Source of the DNA: Natranaeroarchaeum sp042663585
GTDB taxonomy: Archaea > Halobacteriota > Halobacteria > Halobacteriales > Natronoarchaeaceae
Reading direction: 5' to 3'
DNA length: 64,000 bases
Assembly: GCF_042663585.1 (NCBI RefSeq)
Contig: NZ_JBHTAN010000006.1
Location: 124,001 to 188,000, forward strand
This document shows, in pieces, positions 26,257 through 34,771 of the stretch. Below the pieces are notes generated by a model. The model was given only the letters and a program-made list of their open reading frames with translations, had not been told where the DNA came from and ran no database searches. A program made the position numbers and the translations under genes. Each line of letters starts with the position of its first letter. Position 1 is the first letter of the stretch.

Positions 26257-27033
26257 ATGACCGCTCTCTGGACTATGAGCTACAACGTCCGGTACGACAC
26301 GCCCGGGGACGGCGACGACGTCTGGGACGAGCGCCGGGATGCCGTCGCGGATATCGTCCGCTCTCGCCGTCCGGCTCTCGTCGGGTTTCAGGAACCGCTT
26401 CCCCACCAGCTAACCGATCTGCGCGAGCGGCTTCCGGCGTACGAAATCGTTGGCCGGGGGCGGAACGCCGATGGCGGCGGTGAGCGCTCACCGATCGGGT
26501 TCAGGCGGGACCGGTTCTCGGTGCTGGACCGGGAGACGCTCTGGCTCTCCGAGACGCCCGAGAATCCTGGTAGCGTCGGCTGGGACGCCGAACTCCCCCG
26601 GATCGCGACCCGGCTTCGGCTTCGCGACGAACAAACTGGGCGGACGCTCACCCACTGTAACACGCATTTCGCACACAAGGGTGAGCGAGCACGGCGCGAA
26701 GCGGCGTCCCTGCTCGCTCGACGACTTGACGGCGACGATCCGACGATTCTGACCGGCGATTTCAACTGCGAGGCCGACTCCCCACCGTATCGACGACTCG
26801 TCGACGCCGGGGTTCGCGATGCTCGATCCGCGAGCGAACTGCCTCCGTTCGGTCCCCACACGACGCGGACGGATTTCGGTTCGCTCCATCCCGACTGGAT
26901 CATCGATCACGTGTTCGTCGATGGCCCCCTATCAGTCCGGCAGTGTGGCACCTGTTCGGAGACGGACCGCCGGCACCGGTATCCGTCCGATCACCTGCCC
27001 GTACTGGCCGAACTGCGGTACGAAGACCGGTAG
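26257..27033 (+). CDS. endonuclease/exonuclease/phosphatase family protein
   Basis: The 258-residue protein has the EEP fold shared by DNase I, exonuclease III and sphingomyelinases. Motifs in order are MSYNVRYDTPGDG (Asn), VGFQEPLPHQ (catalytic Glu), LTHCNTHFAHKG (His), PTILTGDFNCEADSPPYRRL (Asp-x-Asn), WIIDHVFV (Asp) and YPSDHLPVLAEL (catalytic Asp-His). All expected active-site positions are present. The ATG at 26257 is used rather than a TTG/ATG-like upstream codon at 26230. Substrate could be nucleic acid or phosphate ester. Confidence 0.85.
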   Translation: MTALWTMSYNVRYDTPGDGDDVWDERRDAVADIVRSRRPALVGFQEPLPHQLTDLRERLPAYEIVGRGRNADGGGERSPIGFRRDRFSVLDRETLWLSETPENPGSVGWDAELPRIATRLRLRDEQTGRTLTHCNTHFAHKGERARREAASLLARRLDGDDPTILTGDFNCEADSPPYRRLVDAGVRDARSASELPPFGPHTTRTDFGSLHPDWIIDHVFVDGPLSVRQCGTCSETDRRHRYPSDHLPVLAELRYEDR

Positions 27034-27258
27034 CTACCAGGTCTTGCAGGCCGCACAGACCATCCCCTCCTCTCCGGTCCACCGTTTCGTAACCGCCTCG
27101 CCACAGGCCGCACACTCTCCTCCCGCGTCGTCCCACGCGTAGGTGACGGTTGCCGGCGACGTCTCGTCGCGCGCTGGCTTGTCGGCGTCGCCCTCTTTCT
27201 CGCCCTCCGACTGGCCGTCCGTCTCGACAAACTCCGTCAGCGACGAATCTTCTGGCAC
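27034..27258 (-). CDS. small haloarchaeal zinc-finger protein
   Basis: The 74-residue protein has an acidic disordered first half and a C-terminal zinc-ribbon-like knuckle, GGECAACGEAVTKRWTGEEGMVCAACKTW, with two CxxC pairs. Small CxxC proteins of this type are common in haloarchaea. Its stop codon lies directly against the stop of the EEP gene on the other strand (27033/27034), so the two are tightly convergent. Function unknown; a regulatory or protein-interaction role is possible. Confidence 0.75.
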   Translation of the reverse strand: MPEDSSLTEFVETDGQSEGEKEGDADKPARDETSPATVTYAWDDAGGECAACGEAVTKRWTGEEGMVCAACKTW

Positions 27259-27377
27259 GGCCGTCGCTACTCGGTAGTGCTACAAAACCGTTTCGCGCGG
27301 CGAGGCCGCCGCTCAGGGGTAGCAGCGACGCCGACGAGCGCGTCGGCGTCAAAAACCGTCAGAACTGCGGCAGCGAC

Positions 27378-27572
27378 TTACAGTCGGGTGACTTCGGTCG
27401 CGCGCGGCCCTTTGGGTGCCTGTTCGATTTCGAATTCCAGTTCCTGTCCCTCTTCGAGGTCGGGGCCGCCGATATCTTCCATGTGGAAGAAGACGTCCTC
27501 GTCCGCGTCCTCAGTCTCGATGAAGCCGTAACCGCCTGTGTCGTTGAAGAAATCGACCGTACCTTCTGCCAT
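27378..27572 (-). CDS. cspA: cold-shock protein (CspA family)
   Basis: The 64-residue protein is a single cold-shock domain that binds single-stranded nucleic acid. RNP1 appears as GGYGFIETE (about residues 12-20) and RNP2 as EDVFFHMEDI (about 25-34). The Lys normally in RNP1 is not present, and the surface is acidic, as in other haloarchaeal Csp proteins. The ATG at 27572 gives the usual MAEGTVDFF start; the frame continues upstream to 27602. Likely monocistronic. Confidence 0.93.
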   Translation of the reverse strand: MAEGTVDFFNDTGGYGFIETEDADEDVFFHMEDIGGPDLEEGQELEFEIEQAPKGPRATEVTRL

Positions 27573-27695
27573 AGCGACTACATCGAGACTACCGAGACTC
27601 ATAATGGTTGCGGAGTTGCCTACTTACCCCGTCGAGACACTCCCTTCTATCAGAAACAACCGTGTAGATACTATACAGTTTCCCCGGAGCGACCC

Positions 27696-28280
27696 TCACT
27701 GGGGGCAGTCGTCGGCATCGACCGAGCGTTTCTCCGACCCCTGCTCGATCGGTCGTAGCTCCGCCGAGTCGAGATCTATCACGGCCGCTACTCCTCCGTA
27801 CTCGTGCGTTTGATCGTGTCCACGGACGACGACGCAGTTCACGTCGTCCGGAATCTCGACCGTTTCGGATCTGGTAAACGGCTGTTGGGAGTGTGCGTGC
27901 GCGAGGTTCCGTCGGCCCAGACGCGTCCCGTCTACTCGCTCTACCTGCCACCAGTTCGCGTAGCCGTCTTCTCCCTCGTCGTCGTGATGGAGCATCACGT
28001 CGAACGTGTACGTCCCGCCTTCGCTCTCGAAGGCGACGTCGACGACGTTTGCCTCCCGGAGGTCTAACTCGTCCGTTTCGGGGTCGTCTCCGTCCTGATC
28101 GTTCTCGTCCGGATCATCTCCGTCCGCATCGCTCTCATCCGGATCATCTCCGCCCGCATCGCTCTCATCGGGATCATTCTCGCCCGAGTCGTCGAGACAG
28201 CCACCGAGACCAGCGACCGAGACGACGCCGCCAATGCTACCCAAGAGACGACGTCGCGAGCGAGACCGGACTGCATCCAT
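27696..28280 (-). CDS. Tat-exported lipoprotein with acidic decapeptide repeats
   Basis: The 194-residue protein starts MDAVRSRSRRRLLGSIGGVV, a twin-arginine signal, followed by a lipobox-like GLGGC. It should therefore be folded before export and anchored by a lipid. After the Cys comes a repeat region of ten-residue units (DDPDESDAGG type), then a globular part with VVDVAFESEGGTYTFDVMLHHDDEGEDG and DDVNCVVVRGHDQTHEYGG. No family recognised for the globular part; a beta-sandwich is plausible. The ATG at 28280 is chosen because it places the Tat motif at the N-terminus. Confidence 0.75.
   Translation of the reverse strand: MDAVRSRSRRRLLGSIGGVVSVAGLGGCLDDSGENDPDESDAGGDDPDESDADGDDPDENDQDGDDPETDELDLREANVVDVAFESEGGTYTFDVMLHHDDEGEDGYANWWQVERVDGTRLGRRNLAHAHSQQPFTRSETVEIPDDVNCVVVRGHDQTHEYGGVAAVIDLDSAELRPIEQGSEKRSVDADDCPQ
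28081..28200. repeat. 30-bp in-frame tandem repeat within the Tat lipoprotein gene
   Basis: Four consecutive 30-base units lie at 28081-28110, 28111-28140, 28141-28170 and 28171-28200. The middle two differ at only two positions, the outer two are more diverged. Each unit encodes ten residues rich in Asp, Glu, Pro and Gly on the minus strand, forming a flexible acidic linker behind the lipobox. Confidence 0.85.
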
Positions 28281-28424
28281 ATCTACTCCTTCGGGAGGAG
28301 ATAGAAAAAGTCCCGCTCGTCCCGTCTGCTCACCGAAGCGAGGAGTCACTCACGCTATTTGGTAGTTCTCGCCGCGTCGGTGGCACCTCGCCTGCGAAGC
28401 TCTCGGGACTTCGAATGGACTGCG

Positions 28425-29186
28425 TTAGGCGTCCGTCTGCTCGCCGGCCGCCGTGAGCCAGTCGGGATCCTCGACGACTGTCGAGCCGACATCCGTGAGC
28501 GAGTAGCTGAACGTCATCGTCTGTTCGACGCCCTCTCCGTCGACACCCTCGCCGGTCCAGCTATCGTAGCGGACCAAACCGTCCTCGTCGACCAGCACCG
28601 CGTAGTCGAACGCTGTCCAGGTGAACTCGTCGTCGGTGCCCTGTGCGGCGATCCAGGCCGGCTGGTCGCTTCGCTCGTAGCGCGTGACGGTGACGCCGTC
28701 GTACGTCTCAGTTCCGACGACCGAGAACTCCGAGAGATCGCTCCCGCTCGTAATAGAGCTCTCGACCGAGAACAGGGTGTTCTCCGGGGTGAACTCTCCC
28801 GGGGCGGTCTGATACGTCGCCTCCTCGCCGTCGCCGTATCGCACGTACGACGTGCCGTCGGCGTAGAAACTCTCGTAATCGTTGGTCACTTCGTCCCGGT
28901 TCGTCATCAGCATCCCGAAACTGGATCGTTCGTTCACGTAATCGACGGCATGCGTGTATCTCGTTGTGCTTACACCGTCACGCTCGGTGGTGAACTCCAT
29001 CTCCCAGACGGAGGTATAGCCCCCAGCATCCAACACTGCAGCCGTTCGGTTGTCGACGATCATCACTTCTCCGTCGGTGCCATCATCGGGTTCATCTGCT
29101 GGATCAGTAGAACCAGTTCCGCCGACACAGCCAGCAAGTAGCACGAGTGCAACGACAAAGATGGTCAGGCCGAATCTTTGTTTCAT
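28425..29186 (-). CDS. Sec-type lipoprotein, LolA-like haloarchaeal family
   Basis: The 253-residue protein begins MKQRFGLTIFVVALVLLAGC, a Sec signal with lipobox LLAGC, followed by a Gly/Thr/Asp-rich linker. The mature domain has alternating beta strands, for example TSVWEMEFTTERDGVSTTRYTHAVD and YESFYADGTSYVRYGDGEEATYQ, resembling LolA/LppX-like folds of haloarchaeal lipoproteins (DUF7537-type, my recognition, not certain). It is probably anchored outside the membrane. A TATA box lies about 25 bases upstream. It is followed on the same strand by the Tat lipoprotein, 144 bases on. Confidence 0.78.
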   Translation of the reverse strand: MKQRFGLTIFVVALVLLAGCVGGTGSTDPADEPDDGTDGEVMIVDNRTAAVLDAGGYTSVWEMEFTTERDGVSTTRYTHAVDYVNERSSFGMLMTNRDEVTNDYESFYADGTSYVRYGDGEEATYQTAPGEFTPENTLFSVESSITSGSDLSEFSVVGTETYDGVTVTRYERSDQPAWIAAQGTDDEFTWTAFDYAVLVDEDGLVRYDSWTGEGVDGEGVEQTMTFSYSLTDVGSTVVEDPDWLTAAGEQTDA

Positions 29187-29206
29187 GTGTGTCTCACGCC
29201 GACCAG

Positions 29207-29217
29207 GTATAAATAGA
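29207..29217 (-). promoter_or_regulatory. TATA box of the LolA-like lipoprotein gene
   Basis: Read on the minus strand, ATTTATACC lies about 21-31 bases before the ATG at 29186. This spacing suits a leaderless or short-leader transcript. Confidence 0.55.
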
Positions 29218-29291
29218 TAGATTCCAGCTATTTACTGCGGTCTGTTCTGCAGGAACGGGCAGGTAATTCATGGTACCGTTTGTGGGGGTGA

Positions 29292-29680
29292 TATGGGGCC
29301 GGTCACTCGTACAATGACTGTCGCTCACGGGATTGTTCGCGACAGCAATATGGGGCCGCTCGGATTTGAACCGGATGCAGACGTGCTCACTACGTTGCGC
29401 GCGCCTGCCAGGGTTCAGATCCGAACGGCGTGTACGAGTCGCTCGTCACGTCCGTTCCTCGCAGAATCGATGGGGCCGCTCGGATTTGAACCGGATCAAG
29501 GATTCAAATCCTCACTCGTGCAATGACTGTCGCTCACGGAATTGTTCGCGACAGTAATATGGGGCCGCTCGGATTTGAACCGGATGCAGACGTGCTCACT
29601 ACGTTGCGCGCGCCTGCCAGGGTTCAAATCTTCACTCGTGCAATGACTGTCGCTCACGGAATTGTTCGCGACAGTAATAT
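29292..29680. repeat. tandem partial copies of the tRNA-Pro 3' end with 120-bp spacer repeats
   Basis: Downstream of tRNA-Pro the 22-nt block that covers its T-arm and acceptor end recurs at 29352, 29472 and 29561, with a truncated copy at about 29294. The real tRNA 3' end is at 29681. Copies 29352/29472 and 29561/29681 are spaced exactly 120 bases; the middle gap is 89. The spacer between 29521 and 29640 is repeated almost identically at 29641-29680 and 29312-29351. The block contains no believable gene. It looks like remnants of repeated site-specific integration or of unequal tandem duplication at the tRNA. Confidence 0.85.
29646..29675 (-). terminator. inverted repeat just downstream of tRNA-Pro
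   Basis: ACTGTCGC at 29646-29653 and GCGACAGT at 29668-29675 form a perfect 8-bp stem with a 14-base loop, 5 bases past the tRNA 3' end. The same hairpin recurs at 29526-29555 in the repeat block and, with one change, at about 29317-29346. It could be a terminator or 3'-processing signal, or part of an integrase recombination site. Confidence 0.4.
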
Positions 29681-29752
29681 GGGGCCGCTCGGATTTGAAC
29701 CGAGGTGGCGAGCACCCAAGGCTCGAAGGATACCAAGCTACCCCACGGCCCC
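29681..29752 (-). tRNA. tRNA-Pro (anticodon TGG)
   Basis: The minus strand folds into a 72-nt tRNA. The acceptor stem is GGGGCCG paired with CGGCCCC, the D-arm holds AGCTTGGTA, and the anticodon stem CGAGC/GCTCG encloses the loop CTTGGGT, giving anticodon TGG. The T-loop is GGTTCAAATCC within the expected T-stem. CCA is not encoded. The 3' 22 nt are duplicated several times downstream. Confidence 0.95.
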
Positions 29753-29775
29753 GTACCCTTCTCTTCGGTAGTCGC

Positions 29776-29784
29776 TATGTAAAG
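29776..29784 (-). promoter_or_regulatory. TATA box of tRNA-Pro
   Basis: On the minus strand CTTTACATA lies 24-32 bases before the tRNA 5' end, the normal distance for an archaeal TATA element driving a stable RNA. Confidence 0.5.
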
Positions 29785-29845
29785 CGTTTCGTTCTCGATG
29801 TGTGGGGCAATAATGTTTATTAACCCTGACACGACAAAATGTGGT

Positions 29846-30250
29846 ATGCCTACAAGGAACGATTCGGTTCTCACCGATTTTGATGCTATCGGTGCTCTCG
29901 ACGCCGTACAGAGCCGGATCGGTGACGACCTTCTCGTCTGCGCTGAGTTCATCCCCGAAGACTTTCATATCATCTACGCCAGTGACACAGGGCTCGATGA
30001 GTACGAGAACGAGACCGATATCTGGGTCGTCGGCGACGTCATCCACGAGTACATGAACGTCGATTTCCTCGAACGAGAACTGTTCGAGGATCTCTATCCA
30101 CAGGTGACCGAGACGAACGCCTTCGTCACGTACACCGACTACGCCGCGATCATTCGGGTCCTCAGCGGCGGCGAGGGACTGTATCTTTCCGTCGATCCGG
30201 ATACCCCCGTCTCAGAGATCGTCAGCGAAGTCACGGACATACTCGGCTAA
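29846..30250 (+). CDS. haloarchaeal hypothetical protein (DUF7522-like)
   Basis: The 134-residue acidic protein includes GDDLLVCAEFIPEDFHIIYASD and ends VSEIVSEVTDIL. It resembles a haloarchaea-only family (DUF7522, by memory of its DDL..C.EF..D.F...Y pattern). No membrane segments or catalytic motif are visible. ATG 29846 is chosen because TTTATTA at 29816-29822 sits about 25 bases upstream; an in-frame ATG at 29813 and the ORF start at 29798 would overlap that box. It is convergent with the RecA-like gene that follows. Confidence 0.65.
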   Translation: MPTRNDSVLTDFDAIGALDAVQSRIGDDLLVCAEFIPEDFHIIYASDTGLDEYENETDIWVVGDVIHEYMNVDFLERELFEDLYPQVTETNAFVTYTDYAAIIRVLSGGEGLYLSVDPDTPVSEIVSEVTDILG

Positions 30251-30255
30251 CGATA

Positions 30256-31071
30256 TCACTCGCCCGCGTCATCGTCTTCGAGTCGGTCGAGTCGATCCGC
30301 TATCTCGTCGTCAGTTGCCTCCGCATCCCCACTCTTCGTAGTCTCCGTACTGGTGGACAACTCGGCGTCCTCGATGTCGTCGTCCATTCGGGCCGCGATA
30401 TCGCTGTCGGAGGCCTGTGACGACCCCGACGTGGCCGGGATGCCGTCACTCAGTGATGCCTCGGATGTCGTTTCCCTGTCCTCTAGTTTGGACTCGTCGA
30501 TCAGTGCATCCGCATTTTCCGGATCGACGATCTCGCCGAATAGCGACGAGTAGGTCGCTATCAGTTGCTCGTCGTGTTCCTCTGGATCGATGTGGAAGTG
30601 GGTCACAACCTCCGTCTCGGCAAGGCGTCCAAGCAGGGTGTGCAGGAACTGAAACACTACCTCCGGGTCCGAGTGGACAAGCAGTCCGGAGATGGAGTCG
30701 AAACACAGCACGATCCGGTGGCCGTCGCTCGACCAGGTCTCACAGAACTCGCTCACTGACGCTCCGATATCGGTCAGCGCCGCGGGATCTTCCACGATAT
30801 CCGTTGCGACCGGCGCGTCGAAATCCGGTTCCGTCGGATCCGCCGAGCGCAACACGTCTCCGACGATGATCTCCCCACGTTTCTCCGGTTGTCGTCCCGT
30901 GGTCCCCGTATCGAGTCGGGTTCGATCGGTGATATCCTGAGGAAACCTGACAGATAGCTCTGCCCGGTTCGTGGCTTCACCGACATCGAGTAGCGTGTCA
31001 CAGCAGTGGTCGGCGTTCGTGCCGGACGCACCGAGTAGTAACACTGACGCCCCCTCGGAGACGTCGATCAT
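30256..31071 (-). CDS. RecA/KaiC-like protein with degenerate P-loop
   Basis: The protein starts with SVLLLGASGTNADHCCDTLLDVGEATNRAELSVRF, positioned like the Walker A region of KaiC/RecA proteins but without the GKT/S. A Walker B-like strand follows, HRIVLCFDSISGLLVHSDPEVVFQFLHTLLGRL. After about residue 190 it becomes an acidic low-complexity tail with repeated IADRLDRLEDD-type motifs. This matches haloarchaeal DUF7504-like proteins. It probably no longer hydrolyses ATP and may be a signalling partner. ATG 31071 is used; a TTG four codons earlier (31083) is an alternative. Confidence 0.7.
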   Translation of the reverse strand: MIDVSEGASVLLLGASGTNADHCCDTLLDVGEATNRAELSVRFPQDITDRTRLDTGTTGRQPEKRGEIIVGDVLRSADPTEPDFDAPVATDIVEDPAALTDIGASVSEFCETWSSDGHRIVLCFDSISGLLVHSDPEVVFQFLHTLLGRLAETEVVTHFHIDPEEHDEQLIATYSSLFGEIVDPENADALIDESKLEDRETTSEASLSDGIPATSGSSQASDSDIAARMDDDIEDAELSTSTETTKSGDAEATDDEIADRLDRLEDDDAGE

Positions 31072-31246
31072 TTCGTCACTCAAGCGTATTCTTCTGTTCT
31101 TTTACATGGATTAATAGTTTTGTATCGGTCTCACCGTTCCAGTCGTGTGAATTTTCATCGACGGCGGTCGGCCTACCGCCTGACGAGACGGCCCCTTCGT
31201 CCGGTAGTTTCTGCATACTAATATGGTGTGCTCCGGACGTGGAGGC

Positions 31247-32443
31247 ATGGACACGGAGGAGGGCCAGGACGCGGTACTTATCCCGACCGGGTTCGATCCG
31301 GGGAGTTATTCCTGTGTACGGTCGCTCTCGCGACGGGGAATCCGGACGATCATCGCCTCTGAGCACGACGACGTTCCGGCGTCGAGATCCCGGTTCTGCG
31401 ACGAAACCGTACGGATCCCGGCCCCAGACGAGGATCTGCTTGACTACCGAGACGCACTGCTACGGATCGCCTCGCGGCAGGACGTGAAGACGATTCTCCC
31501 GATCAGGCCACAGGACACGTATCTGTTCTCGCTGTACGAGTCGGAGTTCGAGGCGCACGTCTCGGTGGTAACGCCACTGATGGAGACGCTTCGAGTGGTC
31601 CACGATCGGATTCGGCTGACGGCGGCCGCCGAAGCCGCGGGCGTGCCAGTACCGGATACCCGTCTCCTTTCCGACGTCGAGGACACCGACCGCGAACTGA
31701 TCGTCAAATCGCGCTACAATCTGCTGGCCAGCGAGTATCTCGATTCGTACTCGGAACGGGAGTCCGCGACCGCAAAATCCGTGAGCCACTATCGCGCAGG
31801 CGACGAACTCGATCGAGCGGAACTCACCGAATCGATGGGCCACGACCCGATCGTACAGGAGTATATCCCGTCGAGCGACGAGTACGTCTTCGGGGCACTC
31901 TACGACCACGGCGAGGCGCTCGCGACCTTCCAGCACCGGCAGATACGCGGGGACTCCTACACTGGCGGCGGTGGCGTCTACAGGGTCTCCGTCGATATCC
32001 CGGAGCTAGATCAGGTGGGACGGAGGCTTCTGGACAGCATTGATTACCATGGTCTCGCCTGTATCGAGTATATGCGCCACGAGGAGACCGACGAGTTCGT
32101 TCTCACGGAGATCAACCCACGGCTCTGGCAGTCGCTTCCCTGTGCCGTCCGGGCCGGGGCCGATTTCCCGTGGTACTACTGGCTTCTCGCGACCGGTCGG
32201 CCCGAAGCGATAGACCCGGAGTACGAGGTAGGAGTCGGGACCCATCTCCTGTACGGTGAACTCGGCCACCTCCAGAGCCTGTTCACCGACGACTCCGCAA
32301 TCGTCGGCCGTCCGTCAGTCCCGGGAACGGCGTGGGAGATACTGCGGTCGTGCTACGAGGACCCGAACTTCGACAATCTCCGGGTCGACGACCCACGTCC
32401 GTTTGTCACGGGTCTCAGTCACGTTCTGAAGAACACGACGTAG
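31247..32443 (+). CDS. ATP-grasp carboxylate-amine ligase-like protein
   Basis: The 398-residue protein has the ATP-grasp plan. The N-terminal pre-ATP-grasp domain starts AVLIPTGFDPGSYSCVRSLSRRGIRTIIAS. It is followed by a nucleotide-binding half (DRELIVKSRYNLLAS, QEYIPSSDEYVFGAL) and a metal-binding end with VLTEINPRLWQSLPCAVRAG. Such haloarchaeal enzymes join a carboxylate to an amine; the substrate cannot be read. Start at ATG 31247 is preferred to ATG 31223 because it begins nearer the first strand; either is possible. It is divergent from the RecA-like gene. Confidence 0.78.
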   Translation: MDTEEGQDAVLIPTGFDPGSYSCVRSLSRRGIRTIIASEHDDVPASRSRFCDETVRIPAPDEDLLDYRDALLRIASRQDVKTILPIRPQDTYLFSLYESEFEAHVSVVTPLMETLRVVHDRIRLTAAAEAAGVPVPDTRLLSDVEDTDRELIVKSRYNLLASEYLDSYSERESATAKSVSHYRAGDELDRAELTESMGHDPIVQEYIPSSDEYVFGALYDHGEALATFQHRQIRGDSYTGGGGVYRVSVDIPELDQVGRRLLDSIDYHGLACIEYMRHEETDEFVLTEINPRLWQSLPCAVRAGADFPWYYWLLATGRPEAIDPEYEVGVGTHLLYGELGHLQSLFTDDSAIVGRPSVPGTAWEILRSCYEDPNFDNLRVDDPRPFVTGLSHVLKNTT

Positions 32444-32512
32444 CCCCCGGCTACTGTCGCGATTGCCCGCAGGGCGAGAGGTTTTTGCACGCTCCGTTGT
32501 AAGTGATGGGAC

Positions 32513-33073
32513 GTGACTGAAGATTCACTTTCGTGGGAGACGTTCGGCTCCCGGACTGCGTACTCCTGTCCCGGCTTCGACGTCGTGACCGACGACGTGC
32601 GCCTGCCCGACGGGACCGAGACGACCTTCGATTATCTTACTGAACCACCGGCAGTCGTCGTGTTGCCGTTCACTGCCGACGGCGACGTCGTCGTCATCGA
32701 GGAGTGGCGACAGGCCGTGGACCGCATCAACCGCGGACTCCCGGTTGGGACTGTCGAACCGGACGACGAGTCGCTGGCCGCCGCCGCCCGGCGAGAACTC
32801 CGGGAAGAGACCGGCTACGAGGGACGGGAGTTCGAACACCTGACGACGGTCGAACCGATGAACGGTGCTACAAACAGCGTTCACAACGTCTTCGTCGCCC
32901 GGGGCTGTGCGCCGACCGCCGAGCAGGAACTCGACGACAACGAGAGCATCCGCGTCGAGACGACGACGTTCGACGACCTGCTCGCCGCAGTCGAAAACGA
33001 CGAGATCCGCGACGGGCGGGCCCAGCTGGCAGTGCTCCGATACGTGCTGCTCGCCGACGAACGGAATCCTTAG
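32513..33073 (+). CDS. Nudix hydrolase
   Basis: The 186-residue protein is a Nudix hydrolase, probably of the ADP-ribose/NDP-sugar pyrophosphatase type. The box is ESLAAAARRELREETGY (about residues 86-102), with the REL-x-EE-x-G core intact; the upstream Gly is one position further away than in the consensus. The N-terminal beta domain has VVLPFTADGDVVVIEEWRQAVDR. Start codon is GTG at 32513. It ends 25 bases before tgtA on the same strand, so co-transcription is possible. Confidence 0.88.
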   Translation: MTEDSLSWETFGSRTAYSCPGFDVVTDDVRLPDGTETTFDYLTEPPAVVVLPFTADGDVVVIEEWRQAVDRINRGLPVGTVEPDDESLAAAARRELREETGYEGREFEHLTTVEPMNGATNSVHNVFVARGCAPTAEQELDDNESIRVETTTFDDLLAAVENDEIRDGRAQLAVLRYVLLADERNP

Positions 33074-33098
33074 GCCGTCACCTGCCCTCCACCCGACC

Positions 33099-34568
33099 AT
33101 GCGCGACCATTTCGAGTTGCAGGACGCCGACGCTGGGGGGCGGATCGGAGAGCTAACCGTCCCACGAGCAGGGGTCACCGTCGAAACGCCGGCACTGTTG
33201 CCGGTGATCAATCCGAACCTTCAGACGATATCACCCGCCCGCCTCCACGAGGAGTTCGGCGCGGAGATTCTCATCACGAACTCTTATATTATCCACAACA
33301 ACGACGACCTCCGCGAGAGCGCCCGCGAGCAGGGGCTTCACGAACTGCTCGACTTCGACGGTGCGATCATGACCGACTCGGGGTCGTTTCAGCTCTCCGA
33401 GTACGGGGAGATCGACGTCACGACCGACGAGATCCTCAGATTTCAGCGCGAGATCGGCTCCGACATCGGTACGCCGGTCGACATCCCGACGCCGCCGGAC
33501 GTCTCCCACGAGCGAGCAGAAGCGGAACTCGAGACGACCAAAGAGCGCATCGAGGCGGCAGAATCGATCGATACGGGCGAGATGCTCCTCACGGCTCCGG
33601 TCCAGGGGTCGACGCATCCCGACCTGCGCGAGCGGGCTGGGGCCCACGCCGACGGTACGGACCACGACGTGTTCCCGATCGGTGCAGTCGTCCCCCTGAT
33701 GAACGAGTACCGGTACGGCGACATGGTCGATGTCGTCGCGGCCGCCAAACGCGGACTCGGCGTCGACGCGCCGGTCCACCTGTTCGGTGCCGGTCACCCG
33801 ATGATGTTCGCGCTCGCTGTCGCGATGGGCTGTGACCTGTTCGATTCGGCTGCCTACGCCCTGTACGCCCGGGACGACCGCTATCTCACCGTCCGCGGGA
33901 CCGAACAACTCGACGACCTCGATTACCTCCCCTGTTCCTGTACGGTCTGTACCGACTCCACTGGCGAGGATCTGCGTGCGCTCAACGCCAAAGCACGCGA
34001 GGAAGCGCTCGCGGCACACAACCTCCACGTCACCTTCACGGAGATCCGGCGGATCAAGCAGGCCATCCGGAGCGGCGACCTGCTCGAACTCGTCGAGGAG
34101 CGCGCACGGAGCCACCCTGCGATGCTCGACGGCTATCGGGCGCTCTGTGAACACTCTGAACAACTCGAACGCGAGGACCCCGTCTCGAAGAGCACCTTCT
34201 TTTACCTCTCCAGCGAGAGCGCGAACAGGCCGGAGGTCCATCGCCATCACCGCCGACTCGACCGACTCGATCCGGAGGGACAGGTCCTCCTGACCGAGGG
34301 CGATAGCTCGAACAACTACGACGAATCCTGGCGCATCGTCCCGCCGTTCGGGCCGTTCCCGAGAGCCCTTTCGGAGACCTACCCCCTCACGGCGGAGGTT
34401 CCCGACCGACTGGATGCGAGCGCCTACGAGGCCGCGGCCGACGGCGTCGCCCGTCTCGTCGAGTCGAACCCCGACACCGAGTTCACACTCGGCCACTGGG
34501 ACTGGCCCGCGTCGGCGCTTGACCGGGTTCCCGAGCGCGTCGAATCGTTCTCTCTCGGCGACCCGTAG
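33099..34568 (+). CDS. tgtA: archaeosine tRNA-guanine transglycosylase
   Basis: The 489-residue enzyme exchanges G15 of archaeal tRNAs for preQ0, the first step of archaeosine formation. The TIM-barrel domain has the conserved IMTDSGSFQLS, with Asp93 in the active site, and the preQ0-binding stretch VQGSTHPDLR. The zinc site is CSCTVCTDS plus a later His in EALAAHNLHV. The C-terminal part (about 380-489) is the archaeal extension without a separate PUA. The ORF is open upstream over the Nudix gene, but ATG 33099 gives the family N-terminus. arcS follows 203 bases later. Confidence 0.95.
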   Translation: MRDHFELQDADAGGRIGELTVPRAGVTVETPALLPVINPNLQTISPARLHEEFGAEILITNSYIIHNNDDLRESAREQGLHELLDFDGAIMTDSGSFQLSEYGEIDVTTDEILRFQREIGSDIGTPVDIPTPPDVSHERAEAELETTKERIEAAESIDTGEMLLTAPVQGSTHPDLRERAGAHADGTDHDVFPIGAVVPLMNEYRYGDMVDVVAAAKRGLGVDAPVHLFGAGHPMMFALAVAMGCDLFDSAAYALYARDDRYLTVRGTEQLDDLDYLPCSCTVCTDSTGEDLRALNAKAREEALAAHNLHVTFTEIRRIKQAIRSGDLLELVEERARSHPAMLDGYRALCEHSEQLEREDPVSKSTFFYLSSESANRPEVHRHHRRLDRLDPEGQVLLTEGDSSNNYDESWRIVPPFGPFPRALSETYPLTAEVPDRLDASAYEAAADGVARLVESNPDTEFTLGHWDWPASALDRVPERVESFSLGDP

Positions 34569-34771
34569 GACGCCCGTCCACACGTTTATATCGCAGCGAG
34601 CGGCCAGCGGCGTCCATGCACTGACCCCGCTCCGGAGCGGTTCGCGGCTGTGTGACACGCCGCTTCGGAGGTCGCCGATGTCGCCTGTTCGCCATGCGCC
34701 CTGACGCCACCGCGGAGCCCTGGCGATCCGGGACCGATAGTCTCTTTCACGCACCGCGACAGCGGTATAGT

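Noticed and set aside
29293..29771. Plus-strand ORFs with repeated MGPLGFEP-type peptides
   Set aside because: They are antisense readings of the tRNA-Pro 3' end and its tandem copies; such peptides are a well-known artefact of tRNA regions.
33231..34754. Long minus-strand frame opposite tgtA (over 500 codons)
   Set aside because: It is the antisense shadow of tgtA. High GC with third-position bias removes stops on the opposite strand; its composition is not that of a real family.
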